Positions 24,417-31,873 of a stretch of DNA of 64,000 nucleotides are shown here, piece after piece. The notes below the pieces were generated by a model. That model searched no databases. It worked only from the letters and a program-made list of their open reading frames with translations, and was not told the origin of the DNA. Position 1 is the first letter of the stretch; the number at the start of each line of letters is the position of its first letter. The DNA lies in the NCBI RefSeq assembly GCF_004745635.1, contig NZ_SRLB01000011.1, positions 1 through 64,000 on the forward strand. The letters are read 5' to 3'. This stretch comes from Methylobacterium nonmethylotrophicum. GTDB taxonomy: Bacteria; Pseudomonadota; Alphaproteobacteria; Rhizobiales; Beijerinckiaceae. Position numbers and translations under genes: made by a program.

Positions 24417-25370
24417 ATGACCGCCGCTACCTCCGCCGCTACCTCCGCCTCCACCGGCCTGCACCACGTCACCGCCATCTCGGGCCCGGCGCGCCGCAAC
24501 CTCGATTTCTACACCCGCGTCCTCGGGCTGCGGCTCGTCAAGAAGACGGTAAACTTCGACGATCCGGGCACCTACCACCTGTATTACGGCGACGCGGCGG
24601 GCGCGCCCGGCACGATCCTGACCTTCTTCCCCTGGGAGCACGTCGCCCCCGGCCGGGTCGGAATCGGGCAGACCGAGGAGACGGCGTTCCGGGTGCCGGA
24701 GGGCGCGATCGGCTACTGGACGCATCGCCTCGTCGCGGCCGGCATCGCCTTCGAGGCCCCCGCCAAGGTCTTCGGCGAGACGGTGCTGCCGTTCCGCGAT
24801 CCGGACGGGATGCGCCTCGCCCTGGTGGGCGTCGCCGGCGCCGGGGCCGAGCCGGCCTGGGAGGGATCCGAGGTGCCGGCCGAGCACGCGATCCGGGGCT
24901 TCCACGGCGTGACCCTGATGCTGCGTGAGAGCGCCCCGACCGCCCGGGTGCTGACCGAGGTGCTCGGGCTCGCGGAGACCGGCCGGGAGGGCTCGCTCAC
25001 CCGGTATGCCGGCACGGCCGGCCTCGGCGCCCACGTCACCCTGCGGGAGGTCGGCGGCTTCCTGCCGGGCCGCGCGGGCGGCGGCTCGGTCCACCACGTC
25101 GCCTTCCGGGCCGCCGACGACGCGGCGCAGGAAGCGATGGCGGAGCGGGCCGGGGCGCTCGGCCTGCAGGTGACCGAGCAGCGCGACCGCAACTACTTCC
25201 GCTCAGTCTACTTCCGCGAGCCCGGCGGCGTGCTGTTCGAGATCGCCACCGACGATCCGGGATTCGCCGCCGACGAGCCGGCCGCGGCGCTCGGCCAGGC
25301 CCTGAAGCTGCCGGGCTTCCTTGAGCCGCACCGGGCCGAGATCGAACGGGTGCTGCCGGCTCTGGCGTAA
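24417..25370 (+). CDS. Ring-cleaving dioxygenase of the glyoxalase superfamily (MhqO-like)
   Basis: A 317-residue protein with two vicinal-oxygen-chelate modules. The first starts GLHHVTAISGPARRNLDFYTRVLGL (metal His) and the second at IRGFHGVTLML. Further metal ligands are likely the His in SVHHVAFR and a Glu in GGVLFEIATD. This matches the hydroquinone/catechol dioxygenase-like proteins (MhqO, YkcA, CatE group) that remove quinones. It is divergent from a LysR gene; a strong hairpin follows it. Confidence 0.87.
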   Translation: MTAATSAATSASTGLHHVTAISGPARRNLDFYTRVLGLRLVKKTVNFDDPGTYHLYYGDAAGAPGTILTFFPWEHVAPGRVGIGQTEETAFRVPEGAIGYWTHRLVAAGIAFEAPAKVFGETVLPFRDPDGMRLALVGVAGAGAEPAWEGSEVPAEHAIRGFHGVTLMLRESAPTARVLTEVLGLAETGREGSLTRYAGTAGLGAHVTLREVGGFLPGRAGGGSVHHVAFRAADDAAQEAMAERAGALGLQVTEQRDRNYFRSVYFREPGGVLFEIATDDPGFAADEPAAALGQALKLPGFLEPHRAEIERVLPALA

Positions 25371-25380
25371 TCGAGAAGGG

Positions 25381-25408
25381 GGCCCGGACCGCGGGAGCGG
25401 TCCGGGCC
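25381..25408 (+). terminator. Hairpin terminator candidate after dioxygenase
   Basis: GGCCCGGACCGC-GGGA-GCGGTCCGGGCC: a perfect 12-bp stem with a tetraloop, 11 bp after the dioxygenase stop. No T-run follows, but the stem is very stable. Confidence 0.6.
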
Positions 25409-25430
25409 GTCTCGCGATGCGTCCCGACCG

Positions 25431-25456
25431 GGAACGCGGACCGGGCCTTCCCCGTT
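25431..25456 (+). promoter_or_regulatory. EcfG-type (general stress) promoter for DUF3072 gene
   Basis: GGAAC at 25431-25435 and CGTT at 25453-25456, separated by 17 bp: an exact match to the alphaproteobacterial EcfG consensus (GGAAC-N16/17-CGTT). It ends 37 bp before the DUF3072 start. Confidence 0.65.
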
Positions 25457-25493
25457 GTCGGTCTGGAACATTCAGCGAACATGGGAAGCCTTC

Positions 25494-25754
25494 ATGACCA
25501 CCAAGGCCACGACCACCAAGGCGAAGACGGCCGAGACCGAGAACCCGAAGCAGGACCCGAAGGACACCTCGAACCGCATCAAGGACCCGAAGGACTGGAC
25601 CACCGGCTCCGAGCCGATGACCGGGGCGCAGGCCTCCTACCTCAAGACCCTGGCCGAGCAGGCCAAGGACGACGAGGCGTTCGATCCCGACCTCGACAAG
25701 GCCGAGGCCTCGCAGCGCATCGACGCCCTGCGCAAGGAGACCGGCAAGGCGTGA
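25494..25754 (+). CDS. DUF3072 domain protein, probable general-stress protein
   Basis: An 86-residue hydrophilic protein. The N-terminus is Lys/Thr-rich (MTTKATTTKAKTAETENPKQ) and the C-terminal half is the DUF3072 pattern: DPKDWTTGSEPMTGAQASYL, then FDPDLDKAEASQRIDALRKE. No enzymatic residues are evident. ATG 25494 follows GGGAAG. The frame opens at 25455, but those codons overlap the predicted EcfG promoter. The promoter match predicts induction by the PhyR-EcfG general stress response. Confidence 0.85.
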   Translation: MTTKATTTKAKTAETENPKQDPKDTSNRIKDPKDWTTGSEPMTGAQASYLKTLAEQAKDDEAFDPDLDKAEASQRIDALRKETGKA

Positions 25755-25810
25755 GCCGGTGGCACGGACCCCGGCAGCTCGCGGACCAAGCAGAGTGGAA
25801 GATGTGGACG

Positions 25811-25830
25811 GAGCCGCCGCGAGGCGGCTC
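25811..25830 (+). terminator. Hairpin terminator candidate after DUF3072
   Basis: GAGCCGCC-GCGA-GGCGGCTC: an 8-bp perfect stem with tetraloop, followed by TTCCC, 56 bp after the DUF3072 stop. Confidence 0.5.
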
Positions 25831-25940
25831 TTCCCGTGACGGGACCTCGTCTGCCGTTCCGAGGTTCAGGCCGGGGCGGAACACTGGCCAAGACATGACC
25901 GGGTGACGGTGGCGGCGTGAGAGCATGATGACGCTGCCCT

Positions 25941-25965
25941 CCCGGCAGTCCGGATGACTGCCGGG
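25941..25965. repeat. Perfect 10-bp hairpin
   Basis: CCCGGCAGTC-CGGAT-GACTGCCGGG, followed by AAAG. It could be a second terminator or the boundary of the pilin unit. Confidence 0.4.
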
Positions 25966-26059
25966 AAAGCGCGCCTTGCGGGTGATTCCTCCATCGCATT
26001 AACCCTTGGTGAGGAGGTCGGGCCCTATTGTCCGGCACGACGGATCGAGGGGGCTTGAC

Positions 26060-26254
26060 GTGCTTGGCAGATCGCGGGGGGCGAATGCAGTCCGGCGGTT
26101 CCGGCGCGATCGGTCCGGCACGACGGCGATCGAGTATGCGCTGGTGGCCGGCCTGATCTTCCTGGCCCTGACGACGGGGCTGGCGGTCTACGGCAACTCC
26201 GCCGGCAGCCTGTTCGGCAATCTCAGCACCCGTCTCCTCGCCGTCCTCGGCTGA
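26060..26254 (+). CDS. Flp-type prepilin
   Basis: A 64-residue type IVb (Flp/Fap) pilin subunit. The leader ends RRDRSG and is followed by TTAIEYALVAGLIFLALTTG: the prepilin peptidase would cut after Gly, leaving Glu at +5 and Tyr at +6, the Flp hallmark, then a single hydrophobic helix. The GTG start at 26060 has a GAGGGGG about 8 bases upstream. No tad/cpa secretion genes are nearby, so the assembly machinery must be elsewhere; this is an orphan pilin. Confidence 0.85.
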   Translation: MLGRSRGANAVRRFRRDRSGTTAIEYALVAGLIFLALTTGLAVYGNSAGSLFGNLSTRLLAVLG

Positions 26255-26371
26255 GGCCCCATCCCGGCCGCCCCGTGCGACCGGCGCCGAACCGATCTCC
26301 ACGACGTCGCACCGGGACGGCCCACCGACGCGATGGCCCTCGACGGGAGGGTCACGGCCCACCCCGGCGCC

Positions 26372-26962
26372 TCAGCGCGACTTCTCGAGCTGCCAGGTCA
26401 GGTGCGCGCGCACGGTGGGCCATTCGGGCGCCGTGATGCTGTAGACGCAGGTGTCGCGCAACGCTCCGTCCTTCGTGCGCTGGTGGTGGCGCAGCACGCC
26501 GTCGAGCTTGGCGCCGAGCCGCTCGATGGCGCGGCGGCTCTGGTGGTTCATGAAGTGGGTGCGGAACTCGACCGCGAGGCAGCCGAGCCGGTCGAAGGCG
26601 TGTCCGAGCAGCAGCCGCTTCGCCTCGGTGTTGAGCGGCGTGCGCTGGACGCGGGCGGCGTACCAGGTCGATCCGATCTCGACCCGCGGCCCCGCCGCGT
26701 CGACGTTCATGTAGGTCGTCATGCCGACGGGCCGGCCGCCCGGACCGTCCAGGACCGTGAAGGGCAGCATCGCGCCCGCCGCCTGGAGCCCGAGGCGCCG
26801 CTCGATCTCGGCCGCCATCCCATCGGGCGTGGGAACCGCCGTGTACCACAGCCGCCAGAGCTCGCCGTCGCGCGCCGCCTCCGCGAGGGCCTCGCGGTGG
26901 TCCCGCGACAGCGGGACGAGTTCGACGTGCCGCCCCGACAGGGTGACGGGCTCCAGGGCCAT
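26372..26962 (-). CDS. GNAT family N-acetyltransferase (RimJ/RimL-like)
   Basis: A 196-residue acetyltransferase. The start MALEPVTLSGRHVELVPLSRDH is the usual beta-1 of the RimJ/RimL group; TWYAARVQRTPLNTEAKRLLL is the acetyl-CoA (V/I)xxxxRRTxxNTEAK segment, and FMNHQSRRAIERLGAKLDGVLRHH the C-terminal motif. The frame opens at 27028, but ATG 26962 gives a normal N-terminus. Substrate unknown (a protein N-terminus or small amine). It stands alone on the minus strand. Confidence 0.88.
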   Translation of the reverse strand: MALEPVTLSGRHVELVPLSRDHREALAEAARDGELWRLWYTAVPTPDGMAAEIERRLGLQAAGAMLPFTVLDGPGGRPVGMTTYMNVDAAGPRVEIGSTWYAARVQRTPLNTEAKRLLLGHAFDRLGCLAVEFRTHFMNHQSRRAIERLGAKLDGVLRHHQRTKDGALRDTCVYSITAPEWPTVRAHLTWQLEKSR

Positions 26963-27122
26963 GGGTGCATCCTCGCAAGCGACGCAGGGATCGGGCTCGT
27001 CCGAGCCGGTGCCGCACGAGGGCGGCACCGGCCCCGGGGTACCCGAGGGGACGACCCCTTGGAAACAGCCAGTTCGGCGCGGCCGCGATGGTCCAGTCGG
27101 CGCCGGGCCGCCGACCGGGGCG

Positions 27123-28013
27123 CTACTCGGCCGCCAGCCCGAGATTGCCCAGACATTGCCGGATCTGCCCGGCCAGGATGTCGGCGAGGGGATTGGGCTC
27201 CTCCGCGTGGTGGCGCATCAGCCCGATGCGGCAGGCCGGCAGGGCCGCGAAGCCGTCCTGCGGCCCGAGCACCCGCATGCCGGAGCGCAGCGCGCTCTCG
27301 GGCAGGACGGAGACGGCGAGCCCCGCCAGGACCGCGGCCCCGACCGCGGTGGAGTTCCAGCTCACGAACAGGATCCGGCTCCGGCGCCCGCCGCGCTCCA
27401 GCGCCTCGATGGCGGCGCGGCGCCAGTTGCAGGCCGGCCGCCCGAGGGCGAGGGGCACCGGCGATTCCCCGTGCACGGCGTGCCGGCTGGAGGTGACCCA
27501 GAGCAGGGCCTCGGTGCGGATCGTCTCGATCTGTCGCCGCCGCTGCTCCTGGGTCGGACCCTTGGCCTCCGTGACGATGGCGAGGTCGATGTCCCCGTCG
27601 GCGATCCGATCGGCCAGCATGTCGGTGGGCTCGCACACCACCGTGACCTCGGCCCGGGGATGGGCCCGGGCGAAGCGCCCGAGGATCTCCGGCAGGTAGC
27701 GGTCGGCGTAGTCGTCCGGCAGGCCGAGCCGCACCCGGCCGGCGAGGTCGGCCTCCGCGAAGGTGGACAGGCACTCGGCCTGCAGCCGCACGATCCGCCG
27801 CGCGTAGTCGAGCAGGCGCTCGCCGTCGTCGGTCAGCCGCACGCCGCGGCCGGCCTTGCAGAAGATCTCGCGCCCGATCCGCTCCTCGAGCCGCTTCATC
27901 TGCATCGAGACGGCGGATTGCGTCTTGTTCACCGCCTCCGCCGCGCGGGTGAACGAGCCGGTCTCGGCGATCGCCACGAGGGTCCGGAGCTGGTCGCTGT
28001 CGAGGGGATGCAC
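27123..28013 (-). CDS. LysR-type transcriptional regulator
   Basis: A 296-residue LTTR: HTH at residues about 5-65 (LVAIAETGSFTRAAEAVNKT, QSAVSMQMKRLEERIG) and an effector domain with RVRLGLPDDYADRYLPEIL. The N-terminal half resembles regulators that act on DUF1127-type or amino-acid genes, but the target is unknown. A GTG start at 28013 is used. It is divergent from a DUF1127 gene 157 bp away; TGTGATGTGACACA in the gap is a possible operator. Confidence 0.9.
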   Translation of the reverse strand: MHPLDSDQLRTLVAIAETGSFTRAAEAVNKTQSAVSMQMKRLEERIGREIFCKAGRGVRLTDDGERLLDYARRIVRLQAECLSTFAEADLAGRVRLGLPDDYADRYLPEILGRFARAHPRAEVTVVCEPTDMLADRIADGDIDLAIVTEAKGPTQEQRRRQIETIRTEALLWVTSSRHAVHGESPVPLALGRPACNWRRAAIEALERGGRRSRILFVSWNSTAVGAAVLAGLAVSVLPESALRSGMRVLGPQDGFAALPACRIGLMRHHAEEPNPLADILAGQIRQCLGNLGLAAE

Positions 28014-28036
28014 CGGGCCGCTCCGTCATCAATCCG

Positions 28037-28050
28037 TGTGATGTGACACA
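28037..28050. promoter_or_regulatory. Possible LysR operator
   Basis: TGTGATGTGACACA, a partial dyad of the T-N11-A kind, 23 bp upstream of the LysR start in the gap shared with the DUF1127 gene. Confidence 0.3.
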
Positions 28051-28170
28051 TCTCAAGCATTCGCTCAACGCATCGACGCAGCTGGGCTATGGGAGGGGCG
28101 CGGATGAGCGCTGCCGGCCCACAACGAGGCTCGAGACGAGGTACGCCGAAAGCTCCCGCCGGAGACCACG

Positions 28171-28500
28171 ATGACGATCAGCTTTGCCCCCTTCGGTGTC
28201 CTCTCGCTGGCGCTCGGCTTCGGCCGCAAGGGCGCGCAGATCGTGGCCCGGATCGTCACCCTGTGGATCAACCGCCGCGCCGCCTACCGCCTCGCCGAAC
28301 TCGACGACCGCGCCCTCAAAGACATCGGCCTCACCCGCAGCGACGTGATCGGCGCCCTCGACCTGCCGTTCCGGCAGGACCCGACCGTACCCCTGGTGCA
28401 TCGACGCCGCGCCCGGCGCCAACCTCCGCCGGCTCCGGTGAGCGTGCGGCTGGCCGCCCGGGACGGGCGGGCGGTGGAGGGGAGGGCGCGGGAGGCGTGA
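28171..28500 (+). CDS. DUF1127 domain protein
   Basis: A 109-residue basic protein. Residues about 34-62 (NRRAAYRLAELDDRALKDIGLTRSD) are the DUF1127 helix-turn pattern (LxxLDDRxLxDIGLxR). The C-terminal third is Arg/Pro-rich and not conserved. DUF1127 proteins in alphaproteobacteria have been linked to RNA binding and to phosphate/RNA turnover. ATG 28171 is preceded by CCGGAGACC. It is divergent from a LysR gene that could control it. Confidence 0.82.
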   Translation: MTISFAPFGVLSLALGFGRKGAQIVARIVTLWINRRAAYRLAELDDRALKDIGLTRSDVIGALDLPFRQDPTVPLVHRRRARRQPPPAPVSVRLAARDGRAVEGRAREA

Positions 28501-28739
28501 GGCGCGCGCGATCCATGATCGGAGCGCCCTGATGTTCGGTGCGCGATCGCCTCTCCCTGACCGGCGAGGTGATTGCTCCCGTTCGCCGTCGACAGGTGGA
28601 CGTGGCCCGAATCCGTGCGCAATGCTCGGGTTCGGGCGCGATCGGCTCGATCGTGTCGGAGTTTATCCGAGCTTGCGCTTCGACGCTGAGCCAGGTCAGT
28701 TCTTCCGGTTCGGCTCACCCGGAGACACGAGCCCCAAAT

Positions 28740-29720
28740 TCACTCGACCTCGTCGTCGACACGCGAGAGGAACGAGGGTGGAACTTGGATTCCTAGCTTC
28801 CTGGCCTTCTGAAGATTGACCGAAAGATAAAAATGTGTATTGAGCTGAACCGGAAGCTTTCCGGCTTGGGCTCCGTCGATTATTTTCTTGACGTAACTGG
28901 CTGCTTTTTTATAGGCATCGGCTTCCTCGGGGCCGTAGGCGACGAGGGCCTCGTTGAGAGTAGTGGCTTTATTGTATGCAACAACTGGAACGCGATATTT
29001 CTCGGTCATATCACTTATTGTCTGACGATGAACAAAGTTGAAGCTATCGTTCATCAGCACTAGGCCGCACTTCTTGTCTGACAGAGAAGTGACGAGTTTT
29101 TCTATAGCTTGCGCGTCATAAATCGGAGATAATATCGGCAAAACATTGAGAGAATTTGATGTCTCTTTGAACGGTTCGACATAATATTTGTAATATGGCG
29201 CCGTGCTGGGATTATATATCATCGATATGCACGGCATTTCTGGCACCAGTTCCTTAAGATATTGGACCCACTTTCCGGCAATGGTGCCCTCCGAGTTCAC
29301 GAATCCGGTCACGTTCTGCCCTGGAACAGCAAGGCTCTCGACGAACCCGCTTCCGACGGGATCAGCCACCGTGGCGAAAACGATCGGGATGGTTTTGGTT
29401 TCCTGCAGAAGGGCGCGTACGACGGGTGTGGTCGCGGCAAAAATCACGTCAGGCTTACTGGAGACGATCTTCTTGGCGTGGAGCTTTGCTGCTTCGGTAC
29501 TACCTTCGGTCCAGTAGTAAGCGTACTTAATGGCCGCATCTCTGGGCGTATCATTGTTCAAAGTGTCTACAAAGGCCTTTATTAGTTTTTTAGCGACGGC
29601 GTCGTTCTCTGAAAAATTTGTGATGACGGCAACTCTCTTGTCGAGGGAGCGTTCCTCGCTCGTGGCAATGCGAGAGCCAGCCATCAGCAATATGACTTGT
29701 ATCATGATTATTCTTATCAT
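28740..29720 (-). CDS. Orphan ABC transporter substrate-binding protein (ABC_sub_bind family)
   Basis: A 326-residue periplasmic binding protein of the TrpX/COG2984 kind. It has a signal peptide (MIRIIMIQVILLMAGSRIA), then KRVAVITNFSENDAVAKKLI, PDVIFAATTPVVRALLQETK, IPIVFATVADPVGSGFVESL and the C-terminal VNLQKARKLGIQVPPSFLSR. Frames open to 29825, but ATG 29720 with GGGAGT upstream starts the signal peptide. No permease or ATPase is adjacent. Its codons are distinctly A/T-richer than any neighbour (many AAA, ATT, TTT), a sign of horizontal acquisition. Confidence 0.88.
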   Translation of the reverse strand: MIRIIMIQVILLMAGSRIATSEERSLDKRVAVITNFSENDAVAKKLIKAFVDTLNNDTPRDAAIKYAYYWTEGSTEAAKLHAKKIVSSKPDVIFAATTPVVRALLQETKTIPIVFATVADPVGSGFVESLAVPGQNVTGFVNSEGTIAGKWVQYLKELVPEMPCISMIYNPSTAPYYKYYVEPFKETSNSLNVLPILSPIYDAQAIEKLVTSLSDKKCGLVLMNDSFNFVHRQTISDMTEKYRVPVVAYNKATTLNEALVAYGPEEADAYKKAASYVKKIIDGAQAGKLPVQLNTHFYLSVNLQKARKLGIQVPPSFLSRVDDEVE

Positions 29721-30466
29721 CGTGGTACACTCCCACTCAAATCGAATGCCGAATGAAGGGCTATAGGGCTCAACACCGCGGTTGAATGCGATGACGCTGA
29801 AAACCCCGATATCGTATGAGTGCAATATTCAAGGTAAGAACGGCGAGTTGGATGATCGCTGTCCGGCACCAGGCTTTCGTGGGGTGAGACTTTGGCGATC
29901 GCGGATGCGACTCGCGCGGCAAACGCCTTCCGGTTCGCCAGGACGGAGGCTTCGATCCCGGCCCCTGGTGTTGTGAATTGAGCCTGAAGCGTCCGGACCC
30001 TTTCATCCAGGTCTGATCAGGACAGCGTGTTCCCGCCCTGCCTATCGGAAATATGGTCCTGAGCACTGTTGAAAAACCACCTCGCGTACTCACCTGCATT
30101 CCCGGATACATCCTGACCAGATCCGGACGCTCGGAGGCATCGGGTGCGATCGTCCGGCCAGCGCTCATTGTGCGCTCCCTGCGAGGCGGGAAACAGGGAG
30201 ACATAATCGGAGCGTCGAGGCAATCAGGTCCTTAGTCGGCACAAAGCCAGTCCCCGTCTCTGTACCCGTTCTACGCCGCAATCTGACGTTGGATGAAAAC
30301 GCGTTCTGACACGCATAGGCCTCGTGTCGGCTAAGCTTGGACGAGGTCATTCTTCACGGGGCGACGCGCATAGGTCGGAACGATGCGGTCCCGGTCACGA
30401 CGCTCGTGGCCGTGATGCCGCCGCGCCTCGCCCGGGCCGATGCGACACCGCCGTCGGTTGTCAGAT
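29721..30466. other. 746-bp region without a confident gene, edge of low-GC patch
   Basis: The left part is A/T-rich like the binding-protein gene; the right part returns to high GC. On the minus strand one frame is open from 30223 to 29717 apart from a single TGA at 30017-30019 (its translation contains DLDERVRTLQAQFTTPGAGI). It could be a decayed gene but matches nothing I recognise. No IS ends or tRNA were found. Confidence 0.4.
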
Positions 30467-31873
30467 CTACGGGAGCCGTGCAGGCCGCCCATCATCCGCT
30501 TCAAGGCGCGCCGCCTCCCTACGCTCCAGGACCCCCACGGTCCGGAACGCCAGCGCCAGCCCCACCACGCCGAACAACGCCGACCCGACGCCCGTCCCGG
30601 CCATCGCCCCCTCCGGCCCCGCGAGATGCGCGCCGAGCAGCGCCGGCGGCATGGTGCCGAGCGTCGCCCGGCCCCAGTTGAGGGCGCTCGCGGCCAGCGG
30701 GAAGCCGAGATTGTTGAACGAGGCGTTGCCGAGGAAGAGTAGGCCGTTGAAGAACCAGATCGCCCCGCCGGCGAGGCAGAAGAAGGCGAGGAGGTCGGCG
30801 GCATCGCCGGAGAGCCCGAACAGGGCCGTGAGCGGCCCGCGCCCGAGGAGCAGCGCGATCCAGACGGCGCCCACGTAGAGGCCGGTCACCAGGGCGGCGT
30901 CGCGCAGGGCGGAGCGCATCCGGTCGAAGCGGCCCGCGCCCCAGTTCTGGCCGAGGATCGGCCCGACCGCGCCCGACAGGGCGAACAGCCCGCCGAAGGC
31001 GACCGGGACCAGCCGGTCGACCACGGCGTTGCCGGCGAGCGTCGCGGTGCCGAAGCCCGCCATGACGTGGGCCAGGAACGCGCTCGCCACCGGCGGGGCG
31101 AGGTTGGTGAGCACGGTCGGCAACGCCACGCTCAGGATCGGCCCGGCATCGGTCAGGACCGCCGCGAGGCTCGGGCGCGCCACCATCCGGTGGACCCGCA
31201 CCGCGCCGGAGAACCCCACCCACGCGAAGGCGAGGCGGGCCAGCACCACGGTGATCGCCGCCCCCTCGATCCCGAGGCTCAGCCCGAAGATCAGCACCGG
31301 GTCGAGCACGGCCGTCACGGCCGCGCCCGCGAGCGTGACGTTCATGCTGCGCCGCGCGTCGCCGACCGCCCGCAGCACGCCGGAGAAGCCCATGCCGAGC
31401 GCCATCAGCACCGCCGAGGGCAGGGCGATCCACAGGAAGGTCCGGGCCGCCGGGACGGTCTCGGGCGTGGCGCCGATCAGGCGCAGGAAGGGCGCGAGCA
31501 GCGGCAGCAGGACCGCGACCACCAGCCCGGAGGCGACGACCGACAGGACGAGGGCCGAGGCGGCGAGCCGGCGCGCCTCCCCGACATCGCCGCGGCCGAG
31601 CGCGCGGGAGACCAGGGCGCCGACCGCGATCATCGTCCCGATATTGATCGAGACCGCGAAGACCTGGACGATGGTGGCGAAGCCCACCGCCGCAGTCAGG
31701 ACCGGGTCGCCGAGCCGGGCGATGTAGAGCAGCGACAGGAGGTCGACGAGGAAGATCGCCATCAGGCCGACCGAGCCCGTCGCCGCCATCACGACGACGT
31801 GGCGGAAGGTCGAGCCGGTGACGAAGCGGGGAGGCGGGGCGGCCCCGGTCTCCGGCGGGCGGACCTCACCCAT
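30467..31873 (-). CDS. MATE family efflux transporter
   Basis: A 468-residue inner-membrane protein with about 12 hydrophobic helices in two homologous halves, typical of the multidrug and toxin extrusion family (Na+ or H+ antiport). Characteristic pieces are FLVDLLSLLYIARLGDPVLTA near the N-terminus and VVDRLVPVAFGGLFALSGAV with GQNWGAGRFDRM in the second half. Its first 8 bases overlap the end of the upstream KefB-type gene, so the two are cotranscribed. The substrate cannot be read from sequence. Confidence 0.92.
   Translation of the reverse strand: MGEVRPPETGAAPPPRFVTGSTFRHVVVMAATGSVGLMAIFLVDLLSLLYIARLGDPVLTAAVGFATIVQVFAVSINIGTMIAVGALVSRALGRGDVGEARRLAASALVLSVVASGLVVAVLLPLLAPFLRLIGATPETVPAARTFLWIALPSAVLMALGMGFSGVLRAVGDARRSMNVTLAGAAVTAVLDPVLIFGLSLGIEGAAITVVLARLAFAWVGFSGAVRVHRMVARPSLAAVLTDAGPILSVALPTVLTNLAPPVASAFLAHVMAGFGTATLAGNAVVDRLVPVAFGGLFALSGAVGPILGQNWGAGRFDRMRSALRDAALVTGLYVGAVWIALLLGRGPLTALFGLSGDAADLLAFFCLAGGAIWFFNGLLFLGNASFNNLGFPLAASALNWGRATLGTMPPALLGAHLAGPEGAMAGTGVGSALFGVVGLALAFRTVGVLERREAARLEADDGRPARLP

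Larger units (their letters stand above)
25755..26059. other. Non-coding region between DUF3072 and Flp pilin genes
   Basis: Holds two hairpins (25811-25830 and 25941-25965, listed separately) and an A/T-richer patch (GCATTAACCC near 25997-26006) that may be the pilin promoter. No gene seen. Confidence 0.4.

Noticed and set aside
28501..28739. Small ORFs between DUF1127 and the ABC binding-protein gene
   Set aside because: Arg/Ser-rich translations with no ribosome site or family pattern.
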